Shown here one piece after another: positions 48,814 to 60,739 of a DNA stretch of 64,000 nucleotides. Every line of letters starts with the position of its first letter. The stretch's first letter is position 1. The DNA is from Rhizophagus clarus (taxonomy: Eukaryota; Glomeromycota; Glomeromycetes; Glomerales; Glomeraceae): assembly GCA_015698045.1 (NCBI GenBank), contig BLAL01000058.1:622501-686500 (forward strand), in the 5' to 3' direction. Under the pieces are notes generated by a model. That model was not told where the DNA came from. It was given only the letters and a program-made list of their open reading frames with translations, and ran no database searches. The position numbers and the translations under genes were made by a program.

Positions 48814-50461
48814 AGGCCACACAAATTCGATTTTTCGGTTCACGTAACATCGAAATTTAAAATTGACCCGGGGACCCGGAGTTTATTAATAATTTTTTTT
48901 TATTAATAAAAAAAGTTTATATATAAATTTTACGGCTTCTGATTGGTCAACCCTTAAGGGTAACTTATACGATAATCACATATGATAATCACGTTTAAAA
49001 TAATTGAGAATTTTTTTTTTCTTTATTTTACTCTGCCAAATGCCTATCATACATGTAAAAATAAGTTACAAGTCTAAAATTTTGAAGGACTGGGAAGATC
49101 TACCTGTTGGCAGGGAAACTAAAATAAAAGTTTTTTTCGGAGATATATCAATTTTATATTTGTCATCCGAATGGTGTAATTCAAATTTTGAAGTGAAATT
49201 TAGTCCATCAAAAACATTAGTCGGAGAGAAGATATCAGCAGAATGCATTGCCTGGGAAGCTGCATGTCAATATGGAATTTATACACATTTTTATCTTATT
49301 TCACAAGAAATAATAGAATCTCATAGAATTCCTGCCATTAATATTATTAATGCTTTTGATATTATAAGGGCTAGTTCGAATGATATATTTGTTCCAGAAT
49401 TTAATGATCTCCCAAAAAATGCACTGGAAAAGTTGCGAATAGATTTATTTATCTAATTGGATTAAAAATCATAGAGGTGGATGGAAAGGGAAGGATGCTG
49501 CACGACATATTGGAAAAAAATTTGTAACTGATTTGGCAAGTGCACTATGGTATGTTGATAATTGTTCTGTTCTGTAAAAACTTTAGATCAAAAGTTTTTT
49601 AAGATTCCTGTTATTTTTGATGAATTTTTTGGGAGATCATTTCCAGAGAATTATAAAAGATCAAGACCGAAGTTTAATTCCGAAGAATTAACTCAGCATA
49701 GCAAAAAAATACTTATGTTGAATTAAGTTGGATGTTACAAAGTAGATTTAACTGGCTAAGAGAATCACTAGCTAAATTTGGTGAAATCCTGGCTAAATAT
49801 TCAGAATATTTGGACTATCAGCAAATTCGAAGTAAAGAACTAAAAAATTCACTATTTCCTGTAGTTGATGAAGTGGACAGAAGAATATAGACCTTCTTTA
49901 AGTGAGACAAAGAAGTCAAATAATAACATGGGCTTTAAATCTAGTGCACAGAACTGTAACAATGTTGGAACTCTAATTCAATGTGGAGAATGTGACAAAT
50001 GGCGTGTACTTTATTCAAAATCAAAATTATCTTCACAGGATAAGGAAGAACTTGCACAATTTTTAGATGAAATTCAATATACATGTGGTGATACTTTTTA
50101 TAGCTTAGCTGGCACAAAATACAAGATTCTAATGACATAAATGATTCTATGAAAAAATTATTCTCTATTGTTAAAGTTAATAATACTCAATTATGGTGAA
50201 TATTTTCCATATTGTGAAGACTGCAACACATTGGTTAAAATAAAAAAAGAAAATGAAAAGAAAAGAAATTTGTAAAATCTAGTAAACAAAGAAATGATGA
50301 AATTAATTAGCTGTAAACGATATAATAAAGCTTTAATGAACCAATCAAAATTCACTTCGTAGTCACGTGATAAACTTTTATATATAAACTTTTTTTTACT
50401 GAAATTTGAAAAAGTGACCCGGCCGGGTGACGAGAACCGAAAAATCGAATTTGTGTGGCCT
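48814..50461 (+). mobile_element. Inner TIR transposon, 1648 bp, broken coding region
   Basis: The ends AGGCCACACAAATTCGATTT and their inverted copy finishing AAATTTGTGTGGCCT-like at 50461 start inverted repeats of about 150 bp. These include GACCCGG-type blocks, AAGTTTATATATAAA and a TGATTGGTC segment. A clear target duplication was not found. The interior (49004-50260) carries remnants of one protein gene. Superfamily not assigned. Confidence 0.65.
49004..50260 (+). pseudogene. Transposon-borne protein gene with CW-like zinc finger, broken
   Basis: Three consecutive open pieces in different frames. The first is 49004-49456 (VKFSPSKTLVGEKISAECIA, then AACQYGIYTHFYLISQEI). The second, about 49450-49880, reads NWIKNHRGGWKGKDAARHIG, FVTDLASALWYVDNC, RFNWLRESLAKFGEILAKY. 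The third, 49865-50140, has a zinc-finger-like LIQCGECDKWRVLYSK, a 20-residue helix and YTCG, with a further CxxC (YCEDC) at about 50210. At least two frame changes separate them, plus a stop within the last segment. CxxCxKWR resembles CW-type zinc fingers. The middle may be the catalytic part of an unusual transposase, but I could not identify a DDE triad. Confidence 0.5.
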
Positions 50462-50492
50462 AACATTTTCCGGACATTTATTTTTTATAGGG

Positions 50493-51550
50493 TTGATCCA
50501 GTTTATAAATCTATAAATCGGATGAAATTTCGAGGATATATTTTTTTCTCAACGCTTTAATTCTTAATCTAAAGGTGTGAACTTTATAAAAACTTTATAT
50601 TAAAATTTGACAAACTACTTATTAATTACAAAATATTTTATGTATCGGATTTTATATTAAAATGCCAAATTTATTTATTAAAATCTATAGTTTAAAAATT
50701 GTAAATGATTTATTTTTAAATTCACTAACAAATAAGTAAATAACATAAATAAATAATGAAAAATATTATTTATATACTATTATTCTTCCACTTCATACTC
50801 AGATAAAAATTCTTCTATAAAGCTTTTTCCACATTTAATAATTTTTAATTAACAGAAACAATTAATTTTTAATTAATAAACCATTACTGTTTAATTAACA
50901 AAATCATTGATTTTTATTAACAGAACTATTTATTTTTTTTTATTAATAATAAAGTAAATAAATTTTATTAACAAAGTTTAAAAAGATATAAATTTTATTG
51001 ATAAAAACACAAAATTTATTAAAATAGCCTTATAATTTTATTAAGTGCTATAAAGTTTATCCAATAAAAGTCACGAATTATACAAATATATATTATATAT
51101 TGTATATTAATAAATAAACCATAAAATTGATTAAAAGGACACAAATATGGTGCCATAAGGTTATTTAATTAAATCCTGTAAAGCCAGCAATAGATAAAAA
51201 GCCATAAAATAAAGTCACAAAGTTTACATGAGTTCTATGTAAAACAAAGCGATTTCTTAAATCGTTTTAATAATAGTTAAAAACTGCGCGCTTATATCCG
51301 CTCAATTTTCATACATATGATTCTTTTAACTAGATATCTATACGTATCTGTAATGGCTTATAACCAGGGTTTTAAATATCTGACGAACTATTTATTATTG
51401 TGCAAAAAGTAAATTTTGAAAATTCCTTTGAAGTTCCAAATACATGGCTAATGTATTTACTTCAATTTAAATTTAACAATCAGCTATAAGAAAATGTTAA
51501 AGTGTCTTTTTCTGCATAAATTAGCTGTTCATTCATCTAACTTAACAAAT
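50493..51550. other. Intergenic, nothing recognised
   Basis: Very AT-rich, with repeated TTTTATTAA(C/T)-type phrases around 50840-51060. No gene supported. Confidence 0.5.
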
Positions 51551-53321
51551 ATATTTGTAAAACTCAACTACGCGGAGGTGTATTTGGGGTAATATATTTT
51601 GGTAGTATATGGTTATGTTTAGTTGTATTAGAAATGACTGAATACAAATCTTTGCGATTCTTTCTTACATTTTCATTTATATTAGCAATATTAGTTGCAG
51701 ACCTATCAATGGCAAGCTGTATCCCAGTTAGAAAAGTTAGGTAACTTAGCTTTGATATACTCTTAGAAATTTTCTAAGTAGAACATACCCGAAATTTAAG
51801 TAATGTAAGTATAAAATTTTCCACATTTTTTGCTTGGGATGGCGAAAAGGGAATTGTCACAACCGCAAATTTTTGTAAACGGTAAAAAATTCCGTTTACC
51901 GAATTAAATGTAAATAAAATAAATTTGGAATACCCTAATTATGTGCAGTATATAAAGTATAAATAAATGATAATTTTATGAAATAATAATGTAGCTGACT
52001 CACCGATTGATTGAATTGCGAATAAATCAATATTATTAAATTGCTTTTCAATATCGGAAGTTATATTAGTAGTCGTATAATTGATCAACTCCCTTTCTAA
52101 CCGTTCATATGCATCTTTTAGCATTCTTATCATTTTCTCTCGATCATTTAATATTTTATTCTCGTCAGCACCTTTACGACAACTTTCAATAACCATAATC
52201 TCAACTTGTTTTTTTTGCATTACAATTCGCAAACGGCAATCGGGTATTCTTCCATTTCCATTATTTTCTTTACGGACCCGTTCAGCACTTGCTTCTGATG
52301 TCTCGTCACCCCTAAAATTAATAGTAGCAATTAAATAATTGTTCCATTTTTAAAAAGTTTGAAATATAAATATTTGATTACTTACCACGTTAGAATGTAT
52401 GGAACTTCAAGATCAAAAAGAAGTTCATCAATTAAATGACCCGTTTGTGTGACGGTAATATGATTTTCGGGAGGATCTTTCTTATCTATACCATGACTTG
52501 AATGTTTTTCATTACGCCACAGGCGTCGACTAAGACGTATAATCACTATAATGTTAGTACAAGCTAAGAAAGATAAGGATTAAAAAAACACATACTCACA
52601 GCTCATTTAATAATCTAACAGTGCATCTTACATATGACTTGTCTTTCCTGGGTATATAATCCTAAGAGTATCGGGCATCACAAAGGGCGTATCATGGCAA
52701 AATTTCCAACTTTCATTTTTATATTTATTTATAAATATTTGAATTAATTTGTCCACAATTGAAAATACATTATTTTCAATTGGGACACTTTGGAAATATA
52801 TTTGGCTATTGGAATCTAACAATCTAAATGTAGGGTCAAGTGGATCAGTGGTGTCAAGGACACCAATTATACTGGGTGATGTACAATGAAGATGATCCAG
52901 CCTTGTATTAGCAAATGATAGGACAACTTGTTCTATCATACGCTGATCACCTTTACTTTTCTGATTAACTCGTTTCTATTCATTGTATTTATCAATAAAA
53001 TAAGTATAATAAAACTTAATCACAATATTTACAGTATGTATTAAATCTTACCATCACCATTTGCATTTCTTCTATATTTTCTTTAAAATTATTCTGCCAT
53101 TGTCCTTTTGTGCTGGAATGACCATTTTTATATTTGCTTGAAATTGATTTAAATAAGCGGTCACGCTACATTCATGTTAATGTTAATAAAACAATAATAC
53201 AAAATTAGTTAAATAAATACATAAATAAATAACTATATACAACGTATATTTCTATCGGAATTGTAATAAATTTATCAAGGTGTTATCACTACATATGAAA
53301 AACTATTTCACTTTTATTTAG

Positions 53322-53830
53322 AAGGAAAAGGATATGCACAAATACACACAAGATGTTTAAAAAAAATGCTACTAGTATTACTCACTTTTGGAAGAATATG
53401 GCATTATGCAAAACATCCAAAAAAAACATCATCCTCGCTTTCATTTGGAAAGAGGAGGGTGTGTACAAAATACACACAAGATGTTTAAAAAAGGATGCTA
53501 TCATCGCTCCCTTTTGGAAGAAGATGGCATTATGCAAAGCATTAGGAAAATAACATTATTCTTATTTTCATTTGAAAGAGAAGGGTATGCATAAAATACA
53601 CACAAGATGTTTAAAAAAGGATGCTATCATCGCTCCCTTTTGGAAGAAGATGGCATTATGCAAAACATCCAAAAAAGACATCATCCTCGCTTTCATTTGG
53701 AAAGAGGAGGGTGTGCACAAAATACATACAAGATATTAAAAAAGGATGCTATCATCACTCCCATTTGGAAGAAGATGGCAATATGCAAAGCATCACAACA
53801 GACAATAAAACACCGCATTAGCTTCTTTGT
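53322..53830. repeat. Tandem repeat, about 126 bp x 4
   Basis: Units with AGATGTTTAAAAAAGGATGC start near 53351, 53479, 53605 and 53731 (spacing 128, 126, 126). Each contains CTTTTGGAAGAAGATGGCA and CATCATCCTCGCTTTCATTT. A fifth partial copy, carrying only the second half, lies at about 54231-54285. The 42-codon period keeps frames of 66-99 codons open on the plus strand, which are repeat by-products until shown otherwise. Confidence 0.85.
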
Positions 53831-53945
53831 TTTATATAAAGGAAAGTACATAGCCTATCCCTCCTCCAGGATCAGCAGACCTTTATCAAAAAAGTCATGC
53901 TGGTGAATTATATCTGCATGCTGGATCGATACACTCCTCTCAAAG

Positions 53946-54171
53946 TAAGCCTGCCGAAAATAAAAAGAAAATTCCGAAAGGTTTCGGCCAATAGTCAGTT
54001 CCCGAAACTAAGCCGAAACTCATTCTTAATTTTGGCCAAAATTATGATATTAAAGTTTATATATAATTTCGGCCAAATTTCGGCCTTTCGGCTGGAGTTG
54101 GCCTTATAATTTCGGTAAATTTACTTTAATTGCCTAAACTTTCGGCCACAAAAAGTTTCGGCCTTGGCACT
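53946..54171. mobile_element. Small MITE-like element with CGGCC/CGAAA repeats
   Basis: About 226 bp bounded by tcaaag (53940-53945 and 54172-54177). Ends are TAAGCCTGCCGAAAA and, in reverse complement, AGTGCCAAGGCCGAAAC. Inside, TTTCGGCC and GGCCAAA recur in both orientations. It lies between two coding-like blocks of the minus-strand gene. Confidence 0.45.
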
Positions 54172-54778
54172 TCAAAGGTTGTATGGAATGTTTATGATAA
54201 TAATCATAAACATTAAATTTCCAATCAACCAAGAACATCATCCTTGCTTTCATTTAGAAAGAAGAAGGTGTGTATAAAATACCACAGTTCGCTTCTATTC
54301 ACATTAACTAGATAATACAAATATTATATTTTTCAAATATTATATTTTTAATAAACAAATTCTCAAAAATTAACCTTTTTTCCTAGCAAACGTGCTCTAG
54401 CTTCTGCATTTTTTAAATTATGAAAGTTGTTCTGATTTACAAAATGTTTGGCTTCTGTGATTCCGCGTGACCATCTGTTATATGCATCTATTGAATTTTT
54501 TGACGGGTGTTCTGATTGGAACTCACGCATTAGCCACAATTCATAATCTAACGCCAAGGAATCCTCTGCATTGCGAACAAACCAATTTGTGGATTGTCAT
54601 GTTGTTAATAAAGGACAATAATAATAAAATAGTAATACTAAATCAACAAAGAATATCTTGTTCAGTTTAAATTTATGATTGTATTTTTTTAGTGTTTCAG
54701 GCATTTTAATAAAAAATACAATTAAATAAAAATAATGAAGGATATCTCTACAGTGAAGGTAAAAATAGAGGGTATAAC

Positions 54779-55080
54779 AAAAAGAAGAAATATTCTGGGT
54801 TTATATAATCAAAAATAATGTTAATAATTTTGTGGATAGGAAAGAGTATATGATCAATACCGGTAATTTATGGATGGTAAAGAAAAAATATTCCGGGTTC
54901 ATATAAACAATTTTCTGTTTTATGGATAGGAGGAAAAAAATATTCTGGGTTTATATAATCAAAAAAAAAAAAAAAAAATAATATTGATAATTTTATGGGC
55001 AAAAAAAAAGTATTGGATTTATATAATCAAAAAAATTATCAATGGATGGGAAAAAAATTATTTTGAGTTTATATAGTTTA
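54779..55080. repeat. Irregular A-rich repeat array
   Basis: Five copies of AATATTCTGGGTTTATATAA-like sequence near 54790, 54885, 54935, 55005 and 55053, separated by (TTTTATGGAT(A/G)GG)AAAAA linkers of variable length. Confidence 0.6.
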
Positions 55081-55129
55081 TATAAATAAAAAAAAAAAAG
55101 TTAAATCGGTAACATAATACTTTTAAGTG

Positions 55130-58055
55130 ATAAAGAGGAGTTTAAATAAACATTTACACGAGCTTAACCAATGAAAAAAAAAAATAGTCTGTTGAAATGA
55201 TTAATCTCCAGACTCCGATCCATTGAGTTAAGTGCTACAGAATTGTCTGATATTATTTACTGATGTGGCTGAAATAAGCTCGTAATACATTCTGTCAATA
55301 AACTTTTACGCGTTTTTTTTTATTTTCTATTAATAATAATTTCTCATTCAGTATTAATAACAATAAGTGATTTTTTTTATTTAAAAAAAAAAAACAAAAA
55401 TTCATTATTAAAAAACCTTTTTTTCACTTTTTCGTTCTTATTAGAAGAAATTTCTTATCCATTTCTAAAAAACTTTTATCTGATATTGATTATGTAAAAT
55501 TTTTACATTGTTATCAAATTATAATTATTCTAATAATGAAAAATACATATAAAAATAAAAATTATGTTTATTCGTTAATTTAATTAAATCATTATAGGAT
55601 TCAGGCTATCACTCGTTAATATATTAAAAATTTTGAAATCCGAAAGATTTTATAATTCAAAGTCTACTAGTATATAAAGCTTGTGGACACGTTCAATATG
55701 AAATTTTGAACTATTTCACATTTAATTCGTTTGTTGAGCACAGTGTTTAGGAATTTTCGTTTAATCAACAGGTTTCCGATTCTTATTGATAAGGAATTGA
55801 ATGGAATATTTATACAAAAAAACAATAGTATTATAATTATTAAAAGTTTAAAGTCTATATAATTTTTAAGTATAAAATATATAAAAACAAATCATAAGAA
55901 CGTTTGAATTTTAAATATTTTTAAATCCTGTTTTGCGTCATTTAATTACATAAAAAAAAAAACCAGATATTCCTAATATTAAGTAATTGACTTTATTCTT
56001 TCATATTTAATTTATTTAAAATTATTTTTAAACAATTTTGAAACAAAGTGAATTAATATTATTATTTTGCTCATAATAATTTTGACCCAAAAAAGATTGG
56101 TAGTCTTCTTGTATAAATTATGCATAAAAATTTTGAGATAATTTTTGAATAATATTATTAGGCATTAGATTACTCATAATTTTTGTTTACTGTTTAATCA
56201 CATAATATTTCAACTTCGTCTCAATTTACTATTATTATTTAGTAAATGAAGAATTTTATATCATAATAATTAAGTAATGGAGCTTCAAATTATTGCACAA
56301 AAAAATATGGATTACGACTGCGGACCAAAAGTAAATATTAAAGGCAGGTAATGAGCACATTCTGAGATCTTAAAACCTTAAGTCACAAATTATTATTTTT
56401 ATAACTTTGAAAATATTACGATGATCTATTATTAAGAAAAAAAAACATATTTCCTGTTTTAAATAATAGAATAATTATATAGGTCCTATTTCTTTTTTCA
56501 TTAAATCAGAAATGAAATTTTTGAAATATAAATTTTAATCACGGAAATTATAAATGGATTTTTATGATAAATTTGATAATATTAAGTCATTAGTATAATT
56601 CTGCATTGATTTCATCCTGTTAAAATTTCTCTCCAAATAATGAAAAAAGCTTTGAAAAAGAACTTACATCATTTTCATGTCATTTTATATTATTAAATTT
56701 ATTTAGTATTAATGCATTAATTTTTATTATTGTTTTGTTACTACGTAAAGTCTTATTTGTATTATTATTAAATATAATTAGATTTCATTATAATAATTTT
56801 TTTATCGTTCTTTAATTATTTCCAATTTAGTTATAAGCACAATTACGCTATTCTCAAATGTAAATCGTACAAAAATGTCATTATAGTGAATGAATACAAG
56901 GAAGTTTTACATTAAAATATAATGACTAAACATTTTCAAAGATTAATTGTCCTTTTTTAGAATTTGTATATATTTTTTAATTTTCATTAGTATAAGGCCT
57001 GCTATACCAGTATTTTGCATATCGTGCCTAATATAGCGTTTTTATAATATATTATTGAAAGTAGTATAATTGCCAATTATAAAAACTATTTTAAATATCT
57101 AAATATATAATAATAATGTAAGGTTATAAAAAGTATAAAAAAGGTTTACGTTATGCTTTCATTAATAATATTAATAATCAAACAGTATATTATTTACGTA
57201 ATTACGGGCATGCTTAGTAATGAGCTTCATTAAATATTAATTTTTAGTAAAAATGGGATATTAGAATGACAATGAATATGCTTAAAAGGCTAAACAATAA
57301 TTGACAATGAATATTTTTTTAAAAAATTTTTATGAAAAAATGAATTTTTTTTTTTATCATATACAATTATCACATACAAAATTTTTTTTCCAATAATATA
57401 TTAACTCACCATCTATGAAAGCTGATTGCGAGTCCTAAAGCATAACATAAGACTAAACGCCTTATTTAAATAATTATTTGGACCAATCGTAAGCGTGTGC
57501 ATGTGTACTTATATGTTATAAGCTCATTTTTTTCAAGTAAATAATTTAACTCCATTCTTAACATAATTGCGTTGAAGGGGACACGCACACGAAAATGGTA
57601 TAAAAATGACGGACAAGATTAGACCATATTCAGACATCACACTAACCATAAAAGTCAATTCTAATGAAATAACTCTTTTCATTCTAAAAAATGGGGTGCG
57701 TTGATGTGCAAGTAATTGTGGCTGTGGAGCTGCGGCTACGCAATTTTTTGATTGGATGTATCGCTAAGCTCTGCGAATGCGCCTCAAACCTGTAAAAATA
57801 AGGGGGGAACAATTGAATGACTGCATGCATAATTTATTGAAGAATCATTTTCATAGTTGTACGAACAACTTACGGATGAAGAAAATTTCTTACTTGGTTG
57901 CTTGTATTCTAATTATAAATAATTTCACGGAGCATATCTCCAATTGGTCAACAAAATGAATGCTCTATTTTTATCATTTTTATCACTAAAGAACCATTAA
58001 CCGAAATATTATAAATATATTGTAAAATTTTCTCAATATTCGAAATAATAAAAAA
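55130..58055. other. Intergenic, nothing recognised
   Basis: About 2.9 kb of AT-rich DNA. The 60-codon frame at 57777-57959 shows no motif. The last ~100 bases before 58056 are AT-rich with TATAAATATA about 45 nt upstream of the ATG; the upstream block shared by the other two kinases is not obvious here. Confidence 0.5.
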
Positions 58056-60407
58056 ATGGAATCTGTAAAAATAAATAATGAAAATTTTTTTGATCCAACT
58101 CCAAAATTAAAATCTAGTCCTATGCCAATTAAGTTTATTTCTTTTAATGAAGATGATTGTAAATGTATTTATTGCGAAGAAAGATACATTAAAACGCCTT
58201 TTTGTGATTATCAAAAATATTGTAAAAAATGTTTGTCGAATTACCTTACAAAAATAACAGATATTAATATATATATTGATGCATATTATACAACAAACTT
58301 AGAATATAATAAACATGGAATTACAACAAATAAACCACAAAATATTCAAATTTTATCTTTTAAACAATTACCTGCTATATACAGATTTAAACATGAATAT
58401 TCTATTCTATGTAATGAAGTAATTGAAAGTGAAAACCGTTGCAAACTATGTAAAAAATCATTATATCAAGGAACAGATATAAATATTAGGAATAATTTTA
58501 AATTGTGTTCAAGTTGTTATCTAATTTCTTCTGGATATATACAATCAACCATAATTAAAAAACCCATTCCAATTATTCATTTGCCATGGTGGCATAATAT
58601 ATCTTCTTGTAATGTTTGTAATACATCCCTAACATTTACATCAGACTGTCAAAAGTTTTGTGGAAAATGTCTTATATTTCATACTGGGTGTAGATATTGT
58701 TTAACGACAAATATTATTTTTGGATTAACAACTCAGTCTCAATGTAAAAAATGCAAAAGAGTATCTTCTATTATTTTTGATACCACGAGCAAAAATACTA
58801 GTGATATAGATGATTTTCTTCTTAGTTTGTTTCCTGACATTCAAATAAAAAATGATGACAAATATTTTCTTTCGTCAGAAATAAACTTTATTGTTCGTTA
58901 TATGTGTGTAAACTATAAAAATAATACTTCATCAGTAAAGGTGATGGACCAATCAGATATGTTGATAAAATGGATACCATATTCTCAATTTACAAATGTA
59001 AAAGAGATAGCAAAAGGAGGATTCAGCATCATATATCGTGCAACTCGAGCTCAACCTCAACAAAGAAGCGAAAGTGTAATTTTAAAAAAATTGAAAAATT
59101 CTCTTGATATCAGTAAATATTTTCTAAATGAGGTAATTACTCTAATATTAACATTATTATTTTAAATAATTGAACTAATTTGATCTTGTTTATGGTAATT
59201 CTTAGTTAAAATCGAATCAAAATTGTTATGAAATTAAACATCATATTATTAGAATTCACGGTTTTACAAAAGATCCTAAATCAGGTGATTACATGTTAGT
59301 TATTCAATATGCATCAGGAGGAGATCTACATAACTGGTTGCAAAAGAAATTTGCGGAGATTACGTGGAATAAGGATAAATTAATTATTTTATGGCAGATT
59401 TCGGAAGGGTATTTATATCAGTATTTTTAATATAGATATTTTATAATAATTTTTAATTTTAATTTATTAATTACCTTTCATCTTTTAGACTAGAAACCAT
59501 TCATAAAGCAGATTACATACACCGAGATTTTCATAGTGGAAACATATTATATGATTTATTTCACAATGATTCAATACCAAAACAAGAAAAATATAAAAAA
59601 AGACATCAATGGCTAATTGGAGACCTAGGTTTGTCACGGCCCGCAAATAATAATACATTATCAAATAATGAAATATATGGAGTAATACCTTACATTGCGC
59701 CTGAAATATTTAAAGGATCTCCATTTTCTAAAGAATCTGATGTTTATAGTATGGGTATGGTTATGTGGGAACTTACAACAGGTTGTAAACCTTTTGCTGA
59801 TGTTGAACATAATCATAATCTGATTTATAAGATTCTTGATGGAGTACGACCAAAAATTACAGAAGATACACCTAAATGTTATGCAGATTTAATGAAAAGT
59901 TGTTGGGATCCCGACCCGGAAAAAAGACCTTCGGCGAAAATAATTCGCAATACCTTTGGTAGTTGGTCTTTCAGAAATAAAAATAATGAAATATTTGATA
60001 ATGCAGAATTAAAAAGAAAAAAGTTATTGAAATCAGGGAAGCTTGGACCTGAGTTTGCTAAAAAACCTCATCCAAAAGCCATTTATACAAGTAGACCATT
60101 AAGCTCTTTCATTTCCAAATGTTCAACTATCAATTCATACATTTCGAATGATCAAGAATTTGATATTAACATTGAAAGGTAATAATTTAAATTATACCTG
60201 ATTAAATGAAAATTTTTTTTTGTAGTAAGTAATATTAACTAATTGTTTTTATTTTTACTTTTTCAATACGAAAGTTTTCATTCAAATTCTAATTATACTA
60301 GTGTACCATTAAATATACCTGCAACTTTGAGAAAGAAAAAGATTGAAGAATTAAGTGTTGAAAACGCTGTAGGAAGAAAGAGATTTATGATTGATTTATG
60401 TTCTTAA
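58056..60407 (+). CDS. Cys-rich TKL-like protein kinase, 700 aa, intact
   Basis: Exons are 58056-59132, 59206-59408, 59489-60178 and 60275-60407; all junctions are GT-AG and frame is kept throughout. Residues 24-250 form a Cys-rich region with repeated CxxC pairs (CIYCEE, CKKC, CKLCKK, CSSC, CNVCN, CGKC, CRYC, CKKCK), probably zinc-binding. A conserved LPWWHNISSCNVCNTSLTF core lies near 185-200. The kinase domain begins at about 310 (WIPYSQFTNVKEIAKGGFSI). VILKKLKN has the ATP-anchoring Lys and QYASGGDLHNWL is the hinge. HRDFHSGNIL is near 438, GDLGLS replaces DFG, then YIAPEIFKG near 497, DVYSMGMVMWEL and CWDPDPEKRPS. The C-terminal tail is LRKKKIEELS...FMIDLCS. Substrates unknown; the DLG form is common in this family. 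Confidence 0.88.
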
Positions 60408-60454
60408 TTATTATACAGTATATATCGTTATAATTTGGTTTGGTATTTGTATAT

Positions 60455-60735
60455 GGTTGTTCAATCATAATTTCATCATAAATATTATTTGGAATAATAG
60501 ATTTTTTTGTAACTCAAAGATTATTAAACCAAATTTTATCAATATGACTGTTAAATATTTATTCGTACTGAAGATAATCCAATTTATAAGTATAAACTTA
60601 TTTATCGTGGTAGTCGCGATGAGATTAATAATCAATCACAATTTGTGCGATCACTATTTTCCAGAGCACATAGAAATTTATCTTGTAACCCAGTCTTTGT
60701 ATACATCGAAGGTACGTGATGACAGAAATTTATGA
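60455..60735. pseudogene. Rearranged BTB-BACK-TLDc relic
   Basis: On the minus strand 60505-60455 encodes SIIPNNIYDEIMIEQP, the end of the BACK region of the 31-42 kb genes. Immediately next to it, on the plus strand, 60512-60720 encodes SKIIKPNFIN followed, after a frame change, by RTEDNPIYKYKLIYRGSRDE and INNQSQF, the start of TLDc. The two halves are adjacent but inverted relative to each other, so an inversion broke this copy. Confidence 0.7.
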
Positions 60736-60739
60736 TTCG

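Larger units (their letters stand above)
48194..50492. mobile_element. Outer TIR element with nested insertion
   Basis: The inverted ends are CCCTATAAAAAATAAGTGTC and, in reverse complement from the right, CCCTATAAAAAATAAATGTC, followed by CGGAWAATGT. Flanks are TTG on both sides (48191-48193, 50493-50495), a 3-bp duplication. The left ~620 bp holds many TGTCCAGAATTTGTCC units in both orientations. A second TIR element lies inside, close to the right end. Same terminal motif as the foldback at 8399-8693. Confidence 0.65.
51560..54610 (-). pseudogene. Multi-exon gene of unknown function, probably broken
   Basis: Coding-like blocks follow each other on the minus strand. In order: WFVRNAEDSLALDYELWLMR ... 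EARARLLGKK (54600-54363); RDRLFKSISSKYKNGHSSTK ... EEMQMVM (53170-53055); KRVNQKSKGDQRMIEQVVLS ... IIYPGKTS (52980-52625); IIRLSRRLWRNEKHSSHGID ... DLEVPYILTW (52545-52390, donor GTAAGT). Then come GDETSEASAERVRKENNGNG ... IDLFAIQSIG (52310-51998, donor GGTGAG) and SATNIANINENVRKNRKDLY ... TPNTPPRS (51705-51560). Several splice signals are good, but the join after KTS and the last junction do not keep frame, so it is either broken or my exon ends are wrong. The block IVMQKKQVEIMVIESCRKG ... DREKMIRMLKDAYERL loosely recalls PD-(D/E)xK nuclease-like folds in fungal multigene families; weak. Confidence 0.45.

Noticed and set aside
60391-60735. 114-codon open frame as a membrane protein gene
   Set aside because: The region aligns with BACK and TLDc coding sequence in other frames and on both strands, so this frame is an accident in a relic.
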